Below are positions 33,263 through 43,546 of a stretch of 64,000 nucleotides of DNA, piece by piece. Each line of letters starts with the position of its first letter. Positions within the stretch are counted from its first letter, which is position 1. The notes under the pieces are model-generated. The model searched no databases. It had not been told where the DNA came from and worked only from the letters and a program-made list of their open reading frames with translations. This stretch comes from Microcella flavibacter (lineage in GTDB: Bacteria > Actinomycetota > Actinomycetes > Actinomycetales > Microbacteriaceae), in assembly GCF_012530535.1 (NCBI RefSeq), contig NZ_CP051299.1, forward strand, positions 2,356,001-2,420,000, given 5' to 3'. Position numbers and translations under genes: made by a program.

Positions 33263-33299
33263 AGGGCCGGGCATCCCCTCGTTCGGGATGCCCGGCCCT
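33263..33299. terminator. hairpin after clpC
   Basis: A perfect 15-bp stem with a 7-nt loop lies just past the clpC stop, built around GGGCATCCC/GGGATGCCC. No T-tract follows. It also overlaps the promoter region of the acetyltransferase gene. Confidence 0.7.
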
Positions 33300-33321
33300 G
33301 AGCTCGGTCGTGCGCCGCGGT

Positions 33322-35838
<2,517 letters not shown>

Positions 35839-36004
35839 CTCGGTCTCCTTACGGACGCCGGGCAGGGATGCGGCGCCGATGTACTGAGGGTAACCAGGGC
35901 GGGGTGCGGATCCTGCCCCTGTTCGCCGTGGGCGTGAGGCTTCTCGGCGGGGGCTCGGGCGGCGCGGGCGCGGGGGTTGCCCTGCGCCGGGCATCCCGCT
36001 ACCG

Positions 36005-36035
36005 TATCGATATTCGTTGTTATCGACTACCGATA
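36005..36035 (+). promoter_or_regulatory. operator-like palindromes before the DUF2975 operon
   Basis: TATCGATA (36005-36012) is a perfect palindrome, and TATCG/CGATA (36021-36025 and 36031-36035) is a perfect inverted repeat with a 5-nt spacer, directly before the first ATG. The XRE regulator encoded two genes downstream is a candidate binder. Confidence 0.5.
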
Positions 36036-36121
36036 TGGATGCTCCCATGACCGCTGCTCCCCCGACCGGGCCGCCCGTGCTCGACCGCCGCGACGTCGCT
36101 CCGGCAGGACGGTACGTCTGA
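36035..36121 (+). CDS. 28-residue ORF upstream of the DUF2975-like gene
   Basis: The frame encodes 28 residues (MDAPMTAAPPTGPPVLDRRD and on) and ends with a TGA that overlaps the ATG of the next gene (TGATG). It has no hydrophobic or Cys-rich part. It could be an upstream peptide that couples translation, or chance. Confidence 0.35.
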   Translation: MDAPMTAAPPTGPPVLDRRDVAPAGRYV

Positions 36122-36885
36122 TGGGCGTGCTCGTCTTCGTCGGCATCGCGAGCATCGTCGTGCTGGTCGTCGCGTTCCTTCGCCGTTGCACGCAGCCCGC
36201 GAACGCTCCGCCGTCAGTCGGGCCGCTGCGGTTCGCCTTCGGAACCACCGTGGTGCTGACGCTGTTCGCGGTCGTCGGCACGCTGATCTCCGTCATCGAG
36301 GCGGCGTTCGGTGAGCGCGTCACCGTCACGGTACCCGTGCGAGCCATCCGCCCATCACTGGACCCAGACATTACGTCGATCGACGGCGTCGGAGCCGAGG
36401 CGGCACTCGGCAGCCCTGGATTCACGGAGGGTGTGTTCCTCGTCTCCGGTCTCGACGCGGCGGCCCGCATCTGGCTCGCCGTCGGCCACGCAGTCACCGG
36501 CGCTCTCGTCATCACGATCCTCGTACTGATCGCCCGCCTGGCCCAGCAGGCGATGCAGGAGGAGCCCTTCACCCACCCGATCAGCCACCTGATGGCGCGC
36601 GCCGGTGCCGTCCTCGCGATCGGCACCGTCATCGGCCAGATCGCGCTCGGCGTCGGGGGAAGCCTCGCCTCGAGCCAGCTGTTCGACTGGACCGGCCTCA
36701 CGGGAGTCCGCATCGAAACGACCCTCTACGAGCGACTTGGGCTTTCCGGAAGCGGCCTGCCCGAGTCGACCTTCGCGTTCGACGTCGAGTTCTGGCCCAT
36801 CGGCGTCGGGCTCGCGCTCATCGTCGTCGCGGGCATCATGCGGCGCGGGGAGCGCCTGCAGCGCGACACCGCGGGCCTGGTGTGA
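36121..36885 (+). CDS. DUF2975-like membrane protein
   Basis: This 254-residue protein has four or so membrane helices (GVLVFVGIASIVVLVVAFL, LRFAFGTTVVLTLFAVVG, VGHAVTGALVITILVLIARL, GVGLALIVVAGIM) and a long extracytoplasmic loop after helix 2. The pairing with a small XRE regulator in the next gene, and the C-terminal segment around FWPIGVGLALIVVAG, fit the DUF2975/YozG-type pairs. Function unknown. The ATG overlaps the 28-residue ORF before it. Confidence 0.7.
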   Translation: MGVLVFVGIASIVVLVVAFLRRCTQPANAPPSVGPLRFAFGTTVVLTLFAVVGTLISVIEAAFGERVTVTVPVRAIRPSLDPDITSIDGVGAEAALGSPGFTEGVFLVSGLDAAARIWLAVGHAVTGALVITILVLIARLAQQAMQEEPFTHPISHLMARAGAVLAIGTVIGQIALGVGGSLASSQLFDWTGLTGVRIETTLYERLGLSGSGLPESTFAFDVEFWPIGVGLALIVVAGIMRRGERLQRDTAGLV

Positions 36886-37121
36886 TGGCGCCCGCGCCCT
36901 CCGACGAGGAGGAGACGGGCATCCACTGCCGGCTCGACGAACTGCTCGAGCAGCGCGGCATGACCCTCACCCGGCTGAGCGAGCTCGTCGGCGTGAGCGT
37001 CGTCAACCTGTCGGTGCTGAAGAACGACCGGGCCCGCGCGATCCGCTACTCGACGCTGCGGGCGATCTGCGACGCGCTCGAGTGCGAGGTCGGCGAGCTG
37101 CTCGTGCTCGACGGGCGCTGA
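36882..37121 (+). CDS. XRE-family regulator, YozG-like
   Basis: This 79-residue protein is a single helix-turn-helix (LDELLEQRGMTLTRLSELVG, LKNDRARAIRYSTL, ALECEVGELL) of the YozG kind found beside DUF2975 proteins. It begins with GTG-ATG (36882 or 36885); both overlap the previous stop. It probably controls its own operon through the palindromes before 36035. Confidence 0.85.
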   Translation: MMAPAPSDEEETGIHCRLDELLEQRGMTLTRLSELVGVSVVNLSVLKNDRARAIRYSTLRAICDALECEVGELLVLDGR

Positions 37122-37127
37122 CGCGCT

Positions 37128-37230
37128 GCCGTGCGTGCCGCAACTCCTGCGGTTCGGAGCCCGAGCGCGAGCGCGGGCGCCGGCTGCCGCGCGACGCCGG
37201 CCGGAATGCAGGAGTTGCGGCACGCACGGC
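37128..37230. repeat. 23-bp perfect inverted repeat with 57-bp loop
   Basis: The arm at 37128-37150, which contains GTGCGTGCCGCAACTCCTGC, and its exact complement at 37208-37230 flank a GC-rich loop. No gene fits inside. It may be a miniature transposable element, a bidirectional terminator or a structured RNA. Confidence 0.8.
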
Positions 37231-37281
37231 GCCGGCGCGCGGCGGGCGACGGGGCTCGGGATGCTCCGGCCCACGCCGACG

Positions 37282-37287
37282 TAGGCT
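37282..37287 (+). promoter_or_regulatory. -10 box of a leaderless pirin promoter
   Basis: TAGGCT ends 6 nt before the GTG of the pirin gene. Confidence 0.5.
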
Positions 37288-37293
37288 GACGAC

Positions 37294-38277
37294 GTGAGCA
37301 ACCTCGAGCCCGACCCCGACGAGCTGCTCGCCTCGCCCACCAGCACGCTCTCGCCGGCGCCCCAGCTGCTGGAGCCCCGCGACGTGCCCCTCGGCGGCGT
37401 GCGCGCCATGACGGTGCGCCGCACCCTGCCGCAGCGCGAGCGCAGCCTCATCGGCGCGTGGTGCTTCCTCGACCACTACGGCCCCGACGACGTCGAGGCG
37501 ACCGGCGGCATGGTCGTGCCGCCGCATCCGCACACGGGCCTGCAGACGGTGAGCTGGCTGTTCGAGGGCGAGATCGAGCACCACGACTCGACGGGCGCGC
37601 ACCAGCTCGTGCGCCCGGGCGAGCTCAACCTCATGACGGCCGGCCGCGGCATCCAGCACAGCGAGGTCTCGACGCCCGAGGCCCGCCGCCTGCACGGCGC
37701 CCAGCTCTGGGTCGCCCTGCCGGACGGCGACCGCGGCATCCCTCCCTTCTTCGAGCACACCGAGCCGCAGCCCGTGCGCGTCGGCGAGGCGACCGTGCGC
37801 GTCTTCATCGGCGCGCTGCCGGGCGTCGGCGAGCCGGCCCCGGCCCGCGTCTTCAGCCCGCTGCTCGGCGCGCAGCTCGACCTGCCGGCCGGCGCCGCGG
37901 TCGAGCTGGCCGTCGATCCGGCGTTCGAGCACGGCCTGCTGGTGGATGCCGGGCACCCGTCCCTCGACGGCACGAGCATCCCGGCCCACCGCCTCGCCTA
38001 CACGGCGCCGGGCCGCGCGAGCCTGCGCATCGAGGCCGGAGCCGAGCCGCTGCGCGCCCTGCTCATCGGCGGGGCGCCGCTCGGCGAGTCGATCGTCATG
38101 TGGTGGAACTTCATCGGCCGCGACCACGACGAGATCGTCGCCGCGCGGGCCGAGTGGCAGGGCGAGGTCATCGACGCGACGCGCGAGGCGGCCGTGTTCG
38201 GCTCCGTGCCCGGGTGGGAGGGGCGGGCGCTGCCGGCTCCGGAGCTGCCCGGCATCCGGCTCAAGCCGCGCGGCTGA
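37294..38277 (+). CDS. pirin family protein
   Basis: This 327-residue bicupin shows the pirin metal site in VVPPHPHTGLQTVSW (HPH) and the later GEIEHHDSTGAH and RGIQHSEVSTPE. Pirins bind iron; roles proposed include quercetin dioxygenase activity and redox sensing. The second cupin ends with the typical WWNFIGRDHDEI. The GTG at 37294 was chosen because of the leaderless promoter and the full N-terminus. Confidence 0.9.
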   Translation: MSNLEPDPDELLASPTSTLSPAPQLLEPRDVPLGGVRAMTVRRTLPQRERSLIGAWCFLDHYGPDDVEATGGMVVPPHPHTGLQTVSWLFEGEIEHHDSTGAHQLVRPGELNLMTAGRGIQHSEVSTPEARRLHGAQLWVALPDGDRGIPPFFEHTEPQPVRVGEATVRVFIGALPGVGEPAPARVFSPLLGAQLDLPAGAAVELAVDPAFEHGLLVDAGHPSLDGTSIPAHRLAYTAPGRASLRIEAGAEPLRALLIGGAPLGESIVMWWNFIGRDHDEIVAARAEWQGEVIDATREAAVFGSVPGWEGRALPAPELPGIRLKPRG

Positions 38278-38332
38278 GGCGGGCGGGCGGGCGACCGCGG
38301 GCGGGCATCCCGAACCGGCGGCCTCGAGAGGG

Positions 38333-38518
38333 CTACTCGTGCGGGTCGGCCGTCAGCTTCTGCAGCCGCTCGCGCTCCTCGGCCTCGATGTCGGTGTAGG
38401 CCATGCGCTCGGCGCGATCGGCGCGGATGATCGCGCGCATCGCGAACCAGAAGATCAGGCCGACGACGATCGTCGGCGTGACCGAGAAGATCGCGTTCGC
38501 CCAATAATTCTCCAGCAT
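38333..38518 (-). CDS. small single-helix membrane protein
   Basis: This 61-residue protein has one membrane helix (AIFSVTPTIVVGLIFWFAM) followed by a charged, arginine- and glutamate-rich tail (RADRAERMAYTDIEAEERER). Such small proteins are widespread in Microbacteriaceae and unnamed. The ATG at 38518 follows TACCAT by 7 nt on the minus strand; the ATG three codons upstream (38527) overlaps that box. Confidence 0.65.
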   Translation of the reverse strand: MLENYWANAIFSVTPTIVVGLIFWFAMRAIIRADRAERMAYTDIEAEERERLQKLTADPHE

Positions 38519-38599
38519 GAGGTCCATGGTACGTCCGCGCGGCTCGGCGGCGGCCGCGAGGGCGCCCGACCGCCGGCAGCGGTCGCTGAGCGGCGCCGC

Positions 38600-39235
38600 T
38601 CAGCGCCCGCGCGGGCCGGCGAGCCGGACGACGTACCGCGCCGGCCGACGATCGTGCAGCACGCCGAACACGGCGACGAGCACCGCGGCGATGCCCGCGA
38701 GCCCGAAGACGAGCCCGGCGAGCAGCGGCCCGGCATCGGCCGGCACGGTCGACGCGCCGCCGTCGACGCCGCCGGCGACGCCGCCGGCCTCGCCCGGCAG
38801 CGCGAGCGTCGGCAGCTGCACACCGGAACCGGCGGCGCGCTCGTTGGCGATCGCGATGTCGCCCCGCACCTCAGAGAGCGCGCCGCCGTCGGCGACCGCC
38901 ACGATGCAGTAGGTGCCGTCGGCCACGCGGGCGGTGTCGATGAGGGCCGCGAAGGGCTCGCCGCCGACGACCTGCGACTCGACCGAGGCGACGGGCGCGC
39001 CGCACTCGCCGAGCGACTGCGGGGCCAGCGAGAGGGTGAGGTCGATCGCGCCCTCGCCGGCGACGAGGCCCTCGATGCGCACCTCGCCCGCGACGGTCGA
39101 GTCGGCCGCCGGCGCGGTGAGGGAGAGCGACTCCGCGGCCGAGGCGGGCGCCGCCGCGAGCAGGGCGGCGCCGGTCAGCAGCGCGGCCGAGAGCGCAGCG
39201 GAGAGGGATCCGCGGAGCGCACGGGTGCGGAGCAT
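38600..39235 (-). CDS. secreted, C-terminally anchored protein
   Basis: This 211-residue protein has a signal peptide (LRTRALRGSLSAALSAALL, cleavage near APASA), a beta-rich domain with two conserved cysteines (LGECGAPVASVESQ and YCIVAVADGG), a Gly/Val-rich linker, and a C-terminal membrane helix (LLAGLVFGLAGIAAVLVAVFG) with a basic tail. It is a surface protein of unknown role. The ATG at 39235 is preceded by a GGATCC context; the open frame upstream runs through tandem repeats and is not coding. Confidence 0.65.
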   Translation of the reverse strand: MLRTRALRGSLSAALSAALLTGAALLAAAPASAAESLSLTAPAADSTVAGEVRIEGLVAGEGAIDLTLSLAPQSLGECGAPVASVESQVVGGEPFAALIDTARVADGTYCIVAVADGGALSEVRGDIAIANERAAGSGVQLPTLALPGEAGGVAGGVDGGASTVPADAGPLLAGLVFGLAGIAAVLVAVFGVLHDRRPARYVVRLAGPRGR

Positions 39236-39335
39236 GGATCGCCGTTTCGGGTCGGGCGATGTCGCCGACTCACCCCGGGGGAGGAGTCGTCGGCATTCGG
39301 GTTCGGGTCTGGCCTCGCGGGATGCGGGCTCCCTC

Positions 39336-39392
39336 GGCTGGGTGGGCCGAGGGCGGCTGGGTGGGCCGGGGGCGGCTGGGTGGGCCGCGCGC
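39336..39392. repeat. three tandem 19-bp repeats
   Basis: The unit GGCTGGGTGGGCCGAGGGC occurs three times in a row with small changes at the end of each copy. They lie between the stop of the acetyltransferase gene and the start of the secreted-protein gene. Confidence 0.85.
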
Positions 39393-39410
39393 AGTCCTGC
39401 TCGGACGGCT

Positions 39411-39986
39411 TCATCGTAGAGCCGCGGGGCCCCCGCCGCCTGCCCCCGTGGTGGGGTGAACCGCACGGTCGATCGCCCGCGTCATGAACACCGAGAACGG
39501 GTCGGGGGCGTACGCGCCGAAGGGCCCGCACTCGTCGAAGCCCTCGCTCGCGTAGAGCACGCGGGCGGCCGCGAAGTCGGGGGTGCTGCCGGTCTCGAGC
39601 CAGAGGCGCGTCATGCCGCGCTGCGCCGCCTCGGCGAGGAGGTGCCGCAGCAGAGTCCGGCCGACGCCGAGCCGCAGGAAGGCGTCGGCGACGCGCATGG
39701 ACTTGATCTCGCCGTGCGGGCCGTCGGGCTCCCCCGCCATGGTGCGCAGCGCCGCGAGCCCCGCGAGGCGCCCCTCGATGCGGGCCGACCACAACGTGAC
39801 CGACTCCTCGGCGAGGGCCTCGGCGGCGAGGGCGTGCACGCTCTCGGGCGGCGAGAACTCGAGCATGCCGCTGAGGTGCCGCTCGATGAGCGCCACCACG
39901 TCGGGGGCGTGCGGCGAGTCGACCGCGATGAGCAGCGGCGGCCGGGCTGCCGGCCCGTCGGCGCGCTGCGCGCCGGCGGCATCCAC
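39411..39986 (-). CDS. GNAT family N-acetyltransferase
   Basis: This 191-residue protein has the GNAT acetyl-CoA loop in VADAFLRLGVGRTLLRHLL (RxxGxG), a preceding strand IKSMRV and RLWLETGSTPDFAAARVLY. The fold is complete (beta-alpha pattern from LLIAVDSPHAPDVVAL to AVHPTTG), but the substrate is not given by neighbours. The gene lies 6 bp after the 51-residue membrane-protein gene, in the lysS group. Confidence 0.85.
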   Translation of the reverse strand: MDAAGAQRADGPAARPPLLIAVDSPHAPDVVALIERHLSGMLEFSPPESVHALAAEALAEESVTLWSARIEGRLAGLAALRTMAGEPDGPHGEIKSMRVADAFLRLGVGRTLLRHLLAEAAQRGMTRLWLETGSTPDFAAARVLYASEGFDECGPFGAYAPDPFSVFMTRAIDRAVHPTTGAGGGGPAALR

Positions 39987-39992
39987 CGCCCG

Positions 39993-40148
39993 TCAGCCCT
40001 TCGCGAGCACGCCGATGAGGCCCGTGATGACGAGGTACGCCCCGAAGCCGCCCGCGATGACCCACACGGCGAGGCGGGTGAACGAGACCTCGCGCTTCTT
40101 CTTCTCGGCGTCGCCGGGCAGGGCCAGCTCGTCGTCCTTCTTCGCCAT
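39993..40148 (-). CDS. 51-residue membrane protein
   Basis: A short gene of 51 codons plus stop lies between lysS and the acetyltransferase gene. The protein begins MAKKDDELALPGDAEKKK, has one membrane helix (LAVWVIAGGFGAYLVITGL) and ends GVLAKG. It starts 7 bp after the lysS stop in the same direction. It is small and positively charged at the N-terminus, like other one-helix proteins of these bacteria; function unknown. Confidence 0.75.
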   Translation of the reverse strand: MAKKDDELALPGDAEKKKREVSFTRLAVWVIAGGFGAYLVITGLIGVLAKG

Positions 40149-40155
40149 CAGGGCC

Positions 40156-41715
40156 TCACTTCACCAGGGGGAACAGGATGGTCTCGCGGATACCGAGACC
40201 GGTGAGCGCCATGAGCAGGCGGTCGATGCCCATGCCCATGCCGCCTGAGGGGGGCATGCCGTGCTCGAGCGCGGTGAGGAAGGCCTCGTCGAGGCGCATC
40301 GCCTCGGGGTCGCCGCCCGCCGCGAGGGTCGCCTGCGCGACGAAGCGCTCGCGCTGCACGACCGGGTCGACGAGCTCGGAGTAGGCGGTGGCGAGCTCGA
40401 AGCCGCGGATGTAGAGATCCCACTTCTCGACCCGGCCCGGCAGGCTGCGGTGCTCGCGCACGAGCGGGCTCGTATCGAGCGGGAAGTCCATGACGAAGGT
40501 CGGCCGCACGAGATCGCCCTTGATGAAGTGCTCCCACAGCTCCTCGACGTACTTGCCGGGCAGCGGGTGGTCGATCTCGATGTCGACGGCGTCGGCGAGC
40601 TTCTTCAGCTCGGCCATCGGCGTCTCGGGCGTGATCTCGACGCCCGCGGCCGCGCTCAGCGAGCCGTACATGCTCAGGCGGTCCCACTCGCCGCCGAGGT
40701 CGTACTCGGTGCCGTCGGCCCAGGTGACGACGTGCGACCCGGCCACGGCGAGCGCCGCGTTTTGGATCATCTCCTGCGTCAGGTCGGCCATCTGGTGGTA
40801 GTCGCCGTACGCCTGGTAGGCCTCGAGCATCGCGAACTCGGGGCTGTGCGTCGAGTCGGCGCCCTCGTTGCGGAAGTTGCGGTTGATCTCGAACACCCGC
40901 TCGATGCCGCCGACGACGGCGCGCTTGAGGAACAGCTCGGGCGCGATGCGCAGGAACAGCTCGGTGTCGAAGGCGTTCGAGTGGGTGGTGAAGGGGCGGG
41001 CGGATGCTCCGCCGTGCATCGTCTGCAGCATGGGCGTCTCGACCTCGAGGTAGCCGTGCTCAGCGAAGGTGGCCCGCAGGCTCGCCACCGCCGCGGCCCG
41101 CGCCCGCACCGTGGTGCGGGCCTGCTCGCGCACGATGAGGTCGAGGTAGCGCTGGCGCACGCGCGTCTCGTCGCCGAGCTCGTTGTGCAGGTTCGGCAGC
41201 GGCAGGATCGCCTTCGCCGCGATCGACCACGCGGCGACCATGATGCTGAGCTCGCCGCGGCGGCTCGTGATCACCTCGCCCTCGACGAAGACGTGATCGC
41301 CGAGGTCGACGAACTCCTTCCAGCGGTCGAGGCTCTCCTGCCCGACCTCCGCGAGGCTCACCATGACCTGCAGGCGCTCGCCCTCGCCCGACTGCAGCGT
41401 GGCGAAGCAGAGCTTGCCGGTGACGCGCGAGAAGACCACGCGGCCCGCGAGCGCGACGCGCTCCCCGGTGGCGGTGTCGGGGGCGAGCTCGGGGTGGCGG
41501 GCCCGCACGGTCGGGATGGTGTCGGTGACGGCGAGGCCGACGGGGTAGGCATCGAGCCCTAAGTCGAGCATCCGCTGCCGCTTGTCGAGGCGCACCTGCT
41601 TCTGCTCGGCGATCTCGGCGGCCTGCTCGGCGCGCTCGTCGGCGCTCGGCTCGGCGGGCGGCGCGGTCTCGGCGGCGGTCGGCTCGGCGCCCTCGGGCGC
41701 GGGGGTGTCGCTCAT
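40156..41715 (-). CDS. lysS: lysyl-tRNA synthetase (class II)
   Basis: LysRS charges tRNA-Lys. The 519-residue class II enzyme has an Ala/Glu-rich extra N-terminus (residues 1-35), then the OB-fold anticodon-binding domain ([14 protein letters not shown]), motif 2 ([20 protein letters not shown]) and motif 3 ([20 protein letters not shown]). The ATG at 41715 was chosen because a GAGGAGACC site precedes it. The sequence upstream is antisense to panC. Confidence 0.95.
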   Translation of the reverse strand: MSDTPAPEGAEPTAAETAPPAEPSADERAEQAAEIAEQKQVRLDKRQRMLDLGLDAYPVGLAVTDTIPTVRARHPELAPDTATGERVALAGRVVFSRVTGKLCFATLQSGEGERLQVMVSLAEVGQESLDRWKEFVDLGDHVFVEGEVITSRRGELSIMVAAWSIAAKAILPLPNLHNELGDETRVRQRYLDLIVREQARTTVRARAAAVASLRATFAEHGYLEVETPMLQTMHGGASARPFTTHSNAFDTELFLRIAPELFLKRAVVGGIERVFEINRNFRNEGADSTHSPEFAMLEAYQAYGDYHQMADLTQEMIQNAALAVAGSHVVTWADGTEYDLGGEWDRLSMYGSLSAAAGVEITPETPMAELKKLADAVDIEIDHPLPGKYVEELWEHFIKGDLVRPTFVMDFPLDTSPLVREHRSLPGRVEKWDLYIRGFELATAYSELVDPVVQRERFVAQATLAAGGDPEAMRLDEAFLTALEHGMPPSGGMGMGIDRLLMALTGLGIRETILFPLVK

Positions 41716-41798
41716 GCGGGTGGGTCTCCTCGGTCGGCGCTCCAGCCTAACGGCGCGCCGCCGAGCGGCACTGCCGGGAGATCGTGCCGCCGGGCGGC

Positions 41799-42689
41799 TC
41801 AGCCGAGGACGAGCGTCTCGGTGTCGATGAGCCGCGTCGCGCCGACCCGCGCGGCGACGAGCGCCCGGGCCCGCCCGCGGAACTCGTCGGGCACCGGGCG
41901 GAACGTCGCCGGGTCGACGACGGCGAAGTAGTCCAGCTCGATTCCCGGCTCGCCCATGAGCACGCCCTGCGCGGCGGCGAGCACGGCGTCGATGCCGCGG
42001 TCGCCCGCCGACTGCGCCGCCTCGAGCGCGAGCGGGATGGAGCGCGCCGCGCGGCGCTGCCGCTCGTCGAGGAAGGCGTTGCGGCTCGACAGCGCGAGCC
42101 CGTCGTCGGCGCGCACGGTCTCGGCCACCGCGATGGCCGTGCGGATGTCGAGCTCGCGCACCATGCGCTGCACGAGGTGCACCTGCTGGGCATCCTTCTG
42201 GCCGAAGACGGCCGCATCGGGCTGCACGATGTTCAGCAGCTTCGCCACGACGGTGAGCATGCCGTCGAAGTGGCCGGGGCGCGACCGCCCCTCGAAGAGA
42301 CCCCCGACGGCGCCCGCCGTGACGCGCGTCTGCAAAGGGCCGAGCGGGTACATCTCGTCGACCGCGGGGGCGAAGACGAGGGCTGCGGGATGCCCGGCGA
42401 GCGCCGCGCGGTCGGCCTCGAGGTCGCGCGGGTACTGCTCGAAGTCCTCGGTCGGGCCGAACTGCAGCGGGTTGACGAAGATCGACACGACGACGACGTC
42501 GGCGATGCCCGCGGCGTGCTCGACGAGCGAGAGGTGGCCGTCGTGCAGCGAGCCCATGGTCGGCACGAGGGCGACGCGGCGCCCGGCCGCGCGGTCGGCG
42601 TCGAGGCGGGTGCGGAGGTCGGCGATGGTGGTGACGACGTGGGGGTGGATCACGATGCTCGCTGCGCTCCTCGGGGGCGCGACGCGCAT
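41799..42689 (-). CDS. panC: pantothenate synthetase
   Basis: PanC condenses pantoate with beta-alanine for pantothenate and CoA synthesis. The 296-residue protein carries VPTMGSLHDGHLSLVEHA, VVSIFVNPLQFGP, the HIGH-like motif region FGQKDAQQ, and LALSSRNAFL. Length and motifs fit the family. The ATG at 42689 has a purine-rich site upstream; a GTG 36 bp downstream is an alternative start. DUF2520 lies next upstream, as in many actinobacteria. Confidence 0.92.
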   Translation of the reverse strand: MRVAPPRSAASIVIHPHVVTTIADLRTRLDADRAAGRRVALVPTMGSLHDGHLSLVEHAAGIADVVVVSIFVNPLQFGPTEDFEQYPRDLEADRAALAGHPAALVFAPAVDEMYPLGPLQTRVTAGAVGGLFEGRSRPGHFDGMLTVVAKLLNIVQPDAAVFGQKDAQQVHLVQRMVRELDIRTAIAVAETVRADDGLALSSRNAFLDERQRRAARSIPLALEAAQSAGDRGIDAVLAAAQGVLMGEPGIELDYFAVVDPATFRPVPDEFRGRARALVAARVGATRLIDTETLVLG

Positions 42690-42769
42690 CGTCGGGCCTC
42701 CCCCAGGCTAGCGGCGCGGGCGGGGGCGGCCGTGCGGGGACGGTGCCGTGCGGCGGGGCGGCGGGCGGC

Positions 42770-43546
42770 TCAGGGGGCGGTGCCGGGCTCGTCGTCGCCC
42801 GGGGCGGCGGGAGGCGGAGCATCCACCGCCGCGTCGCCGAGCTCGCTCAGGTCGAGGCTCTCGACGGCCGGCGAGCGCAGCGCGTTCTCGACCGCTGAGC
42901 GCACGACGCCGCCGAGCACGCTGCCCGGGTTGTCGACGCCGATGCTGCGCAGCCCGCTCATCGCCTGGGCGACGATCGCGCTCGAGAAGTCGCTCGCCGA
43001 CTGGATGGCGTCGGCGTAGGCGGCGCGGTGCTCCTCGGCGATGACGACCGGCTCGGCCCCCATCTCGACGACGAGCGCCTGCGCGATCGGCAGCACCGGC
43101 CCGGGCGCGGTGACGGCGCACCAGGCCTCGCGCAGGCGGACGAGGTCGATCGAGGTCCCGGTGAAGGCGAGGGCGGGATGCACGGCGAGCGGGATGATGC
43201 CCGCGGGCCGCGCGGGGTCGAGCACCCGCACCCCGTGCTTCGCCGAGGTGTGCATGACGAGCTGCCCGGGGTGCCAGGCCCCGACCGCGGCGAGGCCGCT
43301 GACGAGGCCCGGCAGCTGGCCGTCGGGCACGGCGATGATGACGAGCTCGCTGCGGTCGATGATCTCGGGCACCTCGAGCCAGGGGGCGCCGGGCAGGATG
43401 CCCTCGACGCGGTCGCGCTCGTGCTCGCTGCTCGCAGAGATGCCGACGATCGCGTGGCCCGCGCCGGCGAGGGCGGCGCCGAGCACCGGTCCGACGCGGC
43501 CGGCCCCGATGATGCCGATGCCGAGGCGGCCGTCGCGGCCGGTCAC
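42770..43546 (-). CDS. Rossmann-like DUF2520 protein
   Basis: This 258-residue protein has an NAD(P)-type Rossmann start (GIGIIGAGRVGPVLGAAL) and a C-terminal DUF2520-like helical domain (ADAIQSASDFSSAIVAQAMS). Such proteins lie next to panC in actinobacteria and are thought to be dehydrogenase-like, but no reaction is proven. The GTG at 43546 overlaps the stop of the PH-domain gene (GTGA). The tail is Pro/Ala-rich. Confidence 0.85.
   Translation of the reverse strand: MTGRDGRLGIGIIGAGRVGPVLGAALAGAGHAIVGISASSEHERDRVEGILPGAPWLEVPEIIDRSELVIIAVPDGQLPGLVSGLAAVGAWHPGQLVMHTSAKHGVRVLDPARPAGIIPLAVHPALAFTGTSIDLVRLREAWCAVTAPGPVLPIAQALVVEMGAEPVVIAEEHRAAYADAIQSASDFSSAIVAQAMSGLRSIGVDNPGSVLGGVVRSAVENALRSPAVESLDLSELGDAAVDAPPPAAPGDDEPGTAP

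Noticed and set aside
39336-39392. CRISPR array
   Set aside because: Repeats are adjacent with no spacers; no cas genes are in the window.
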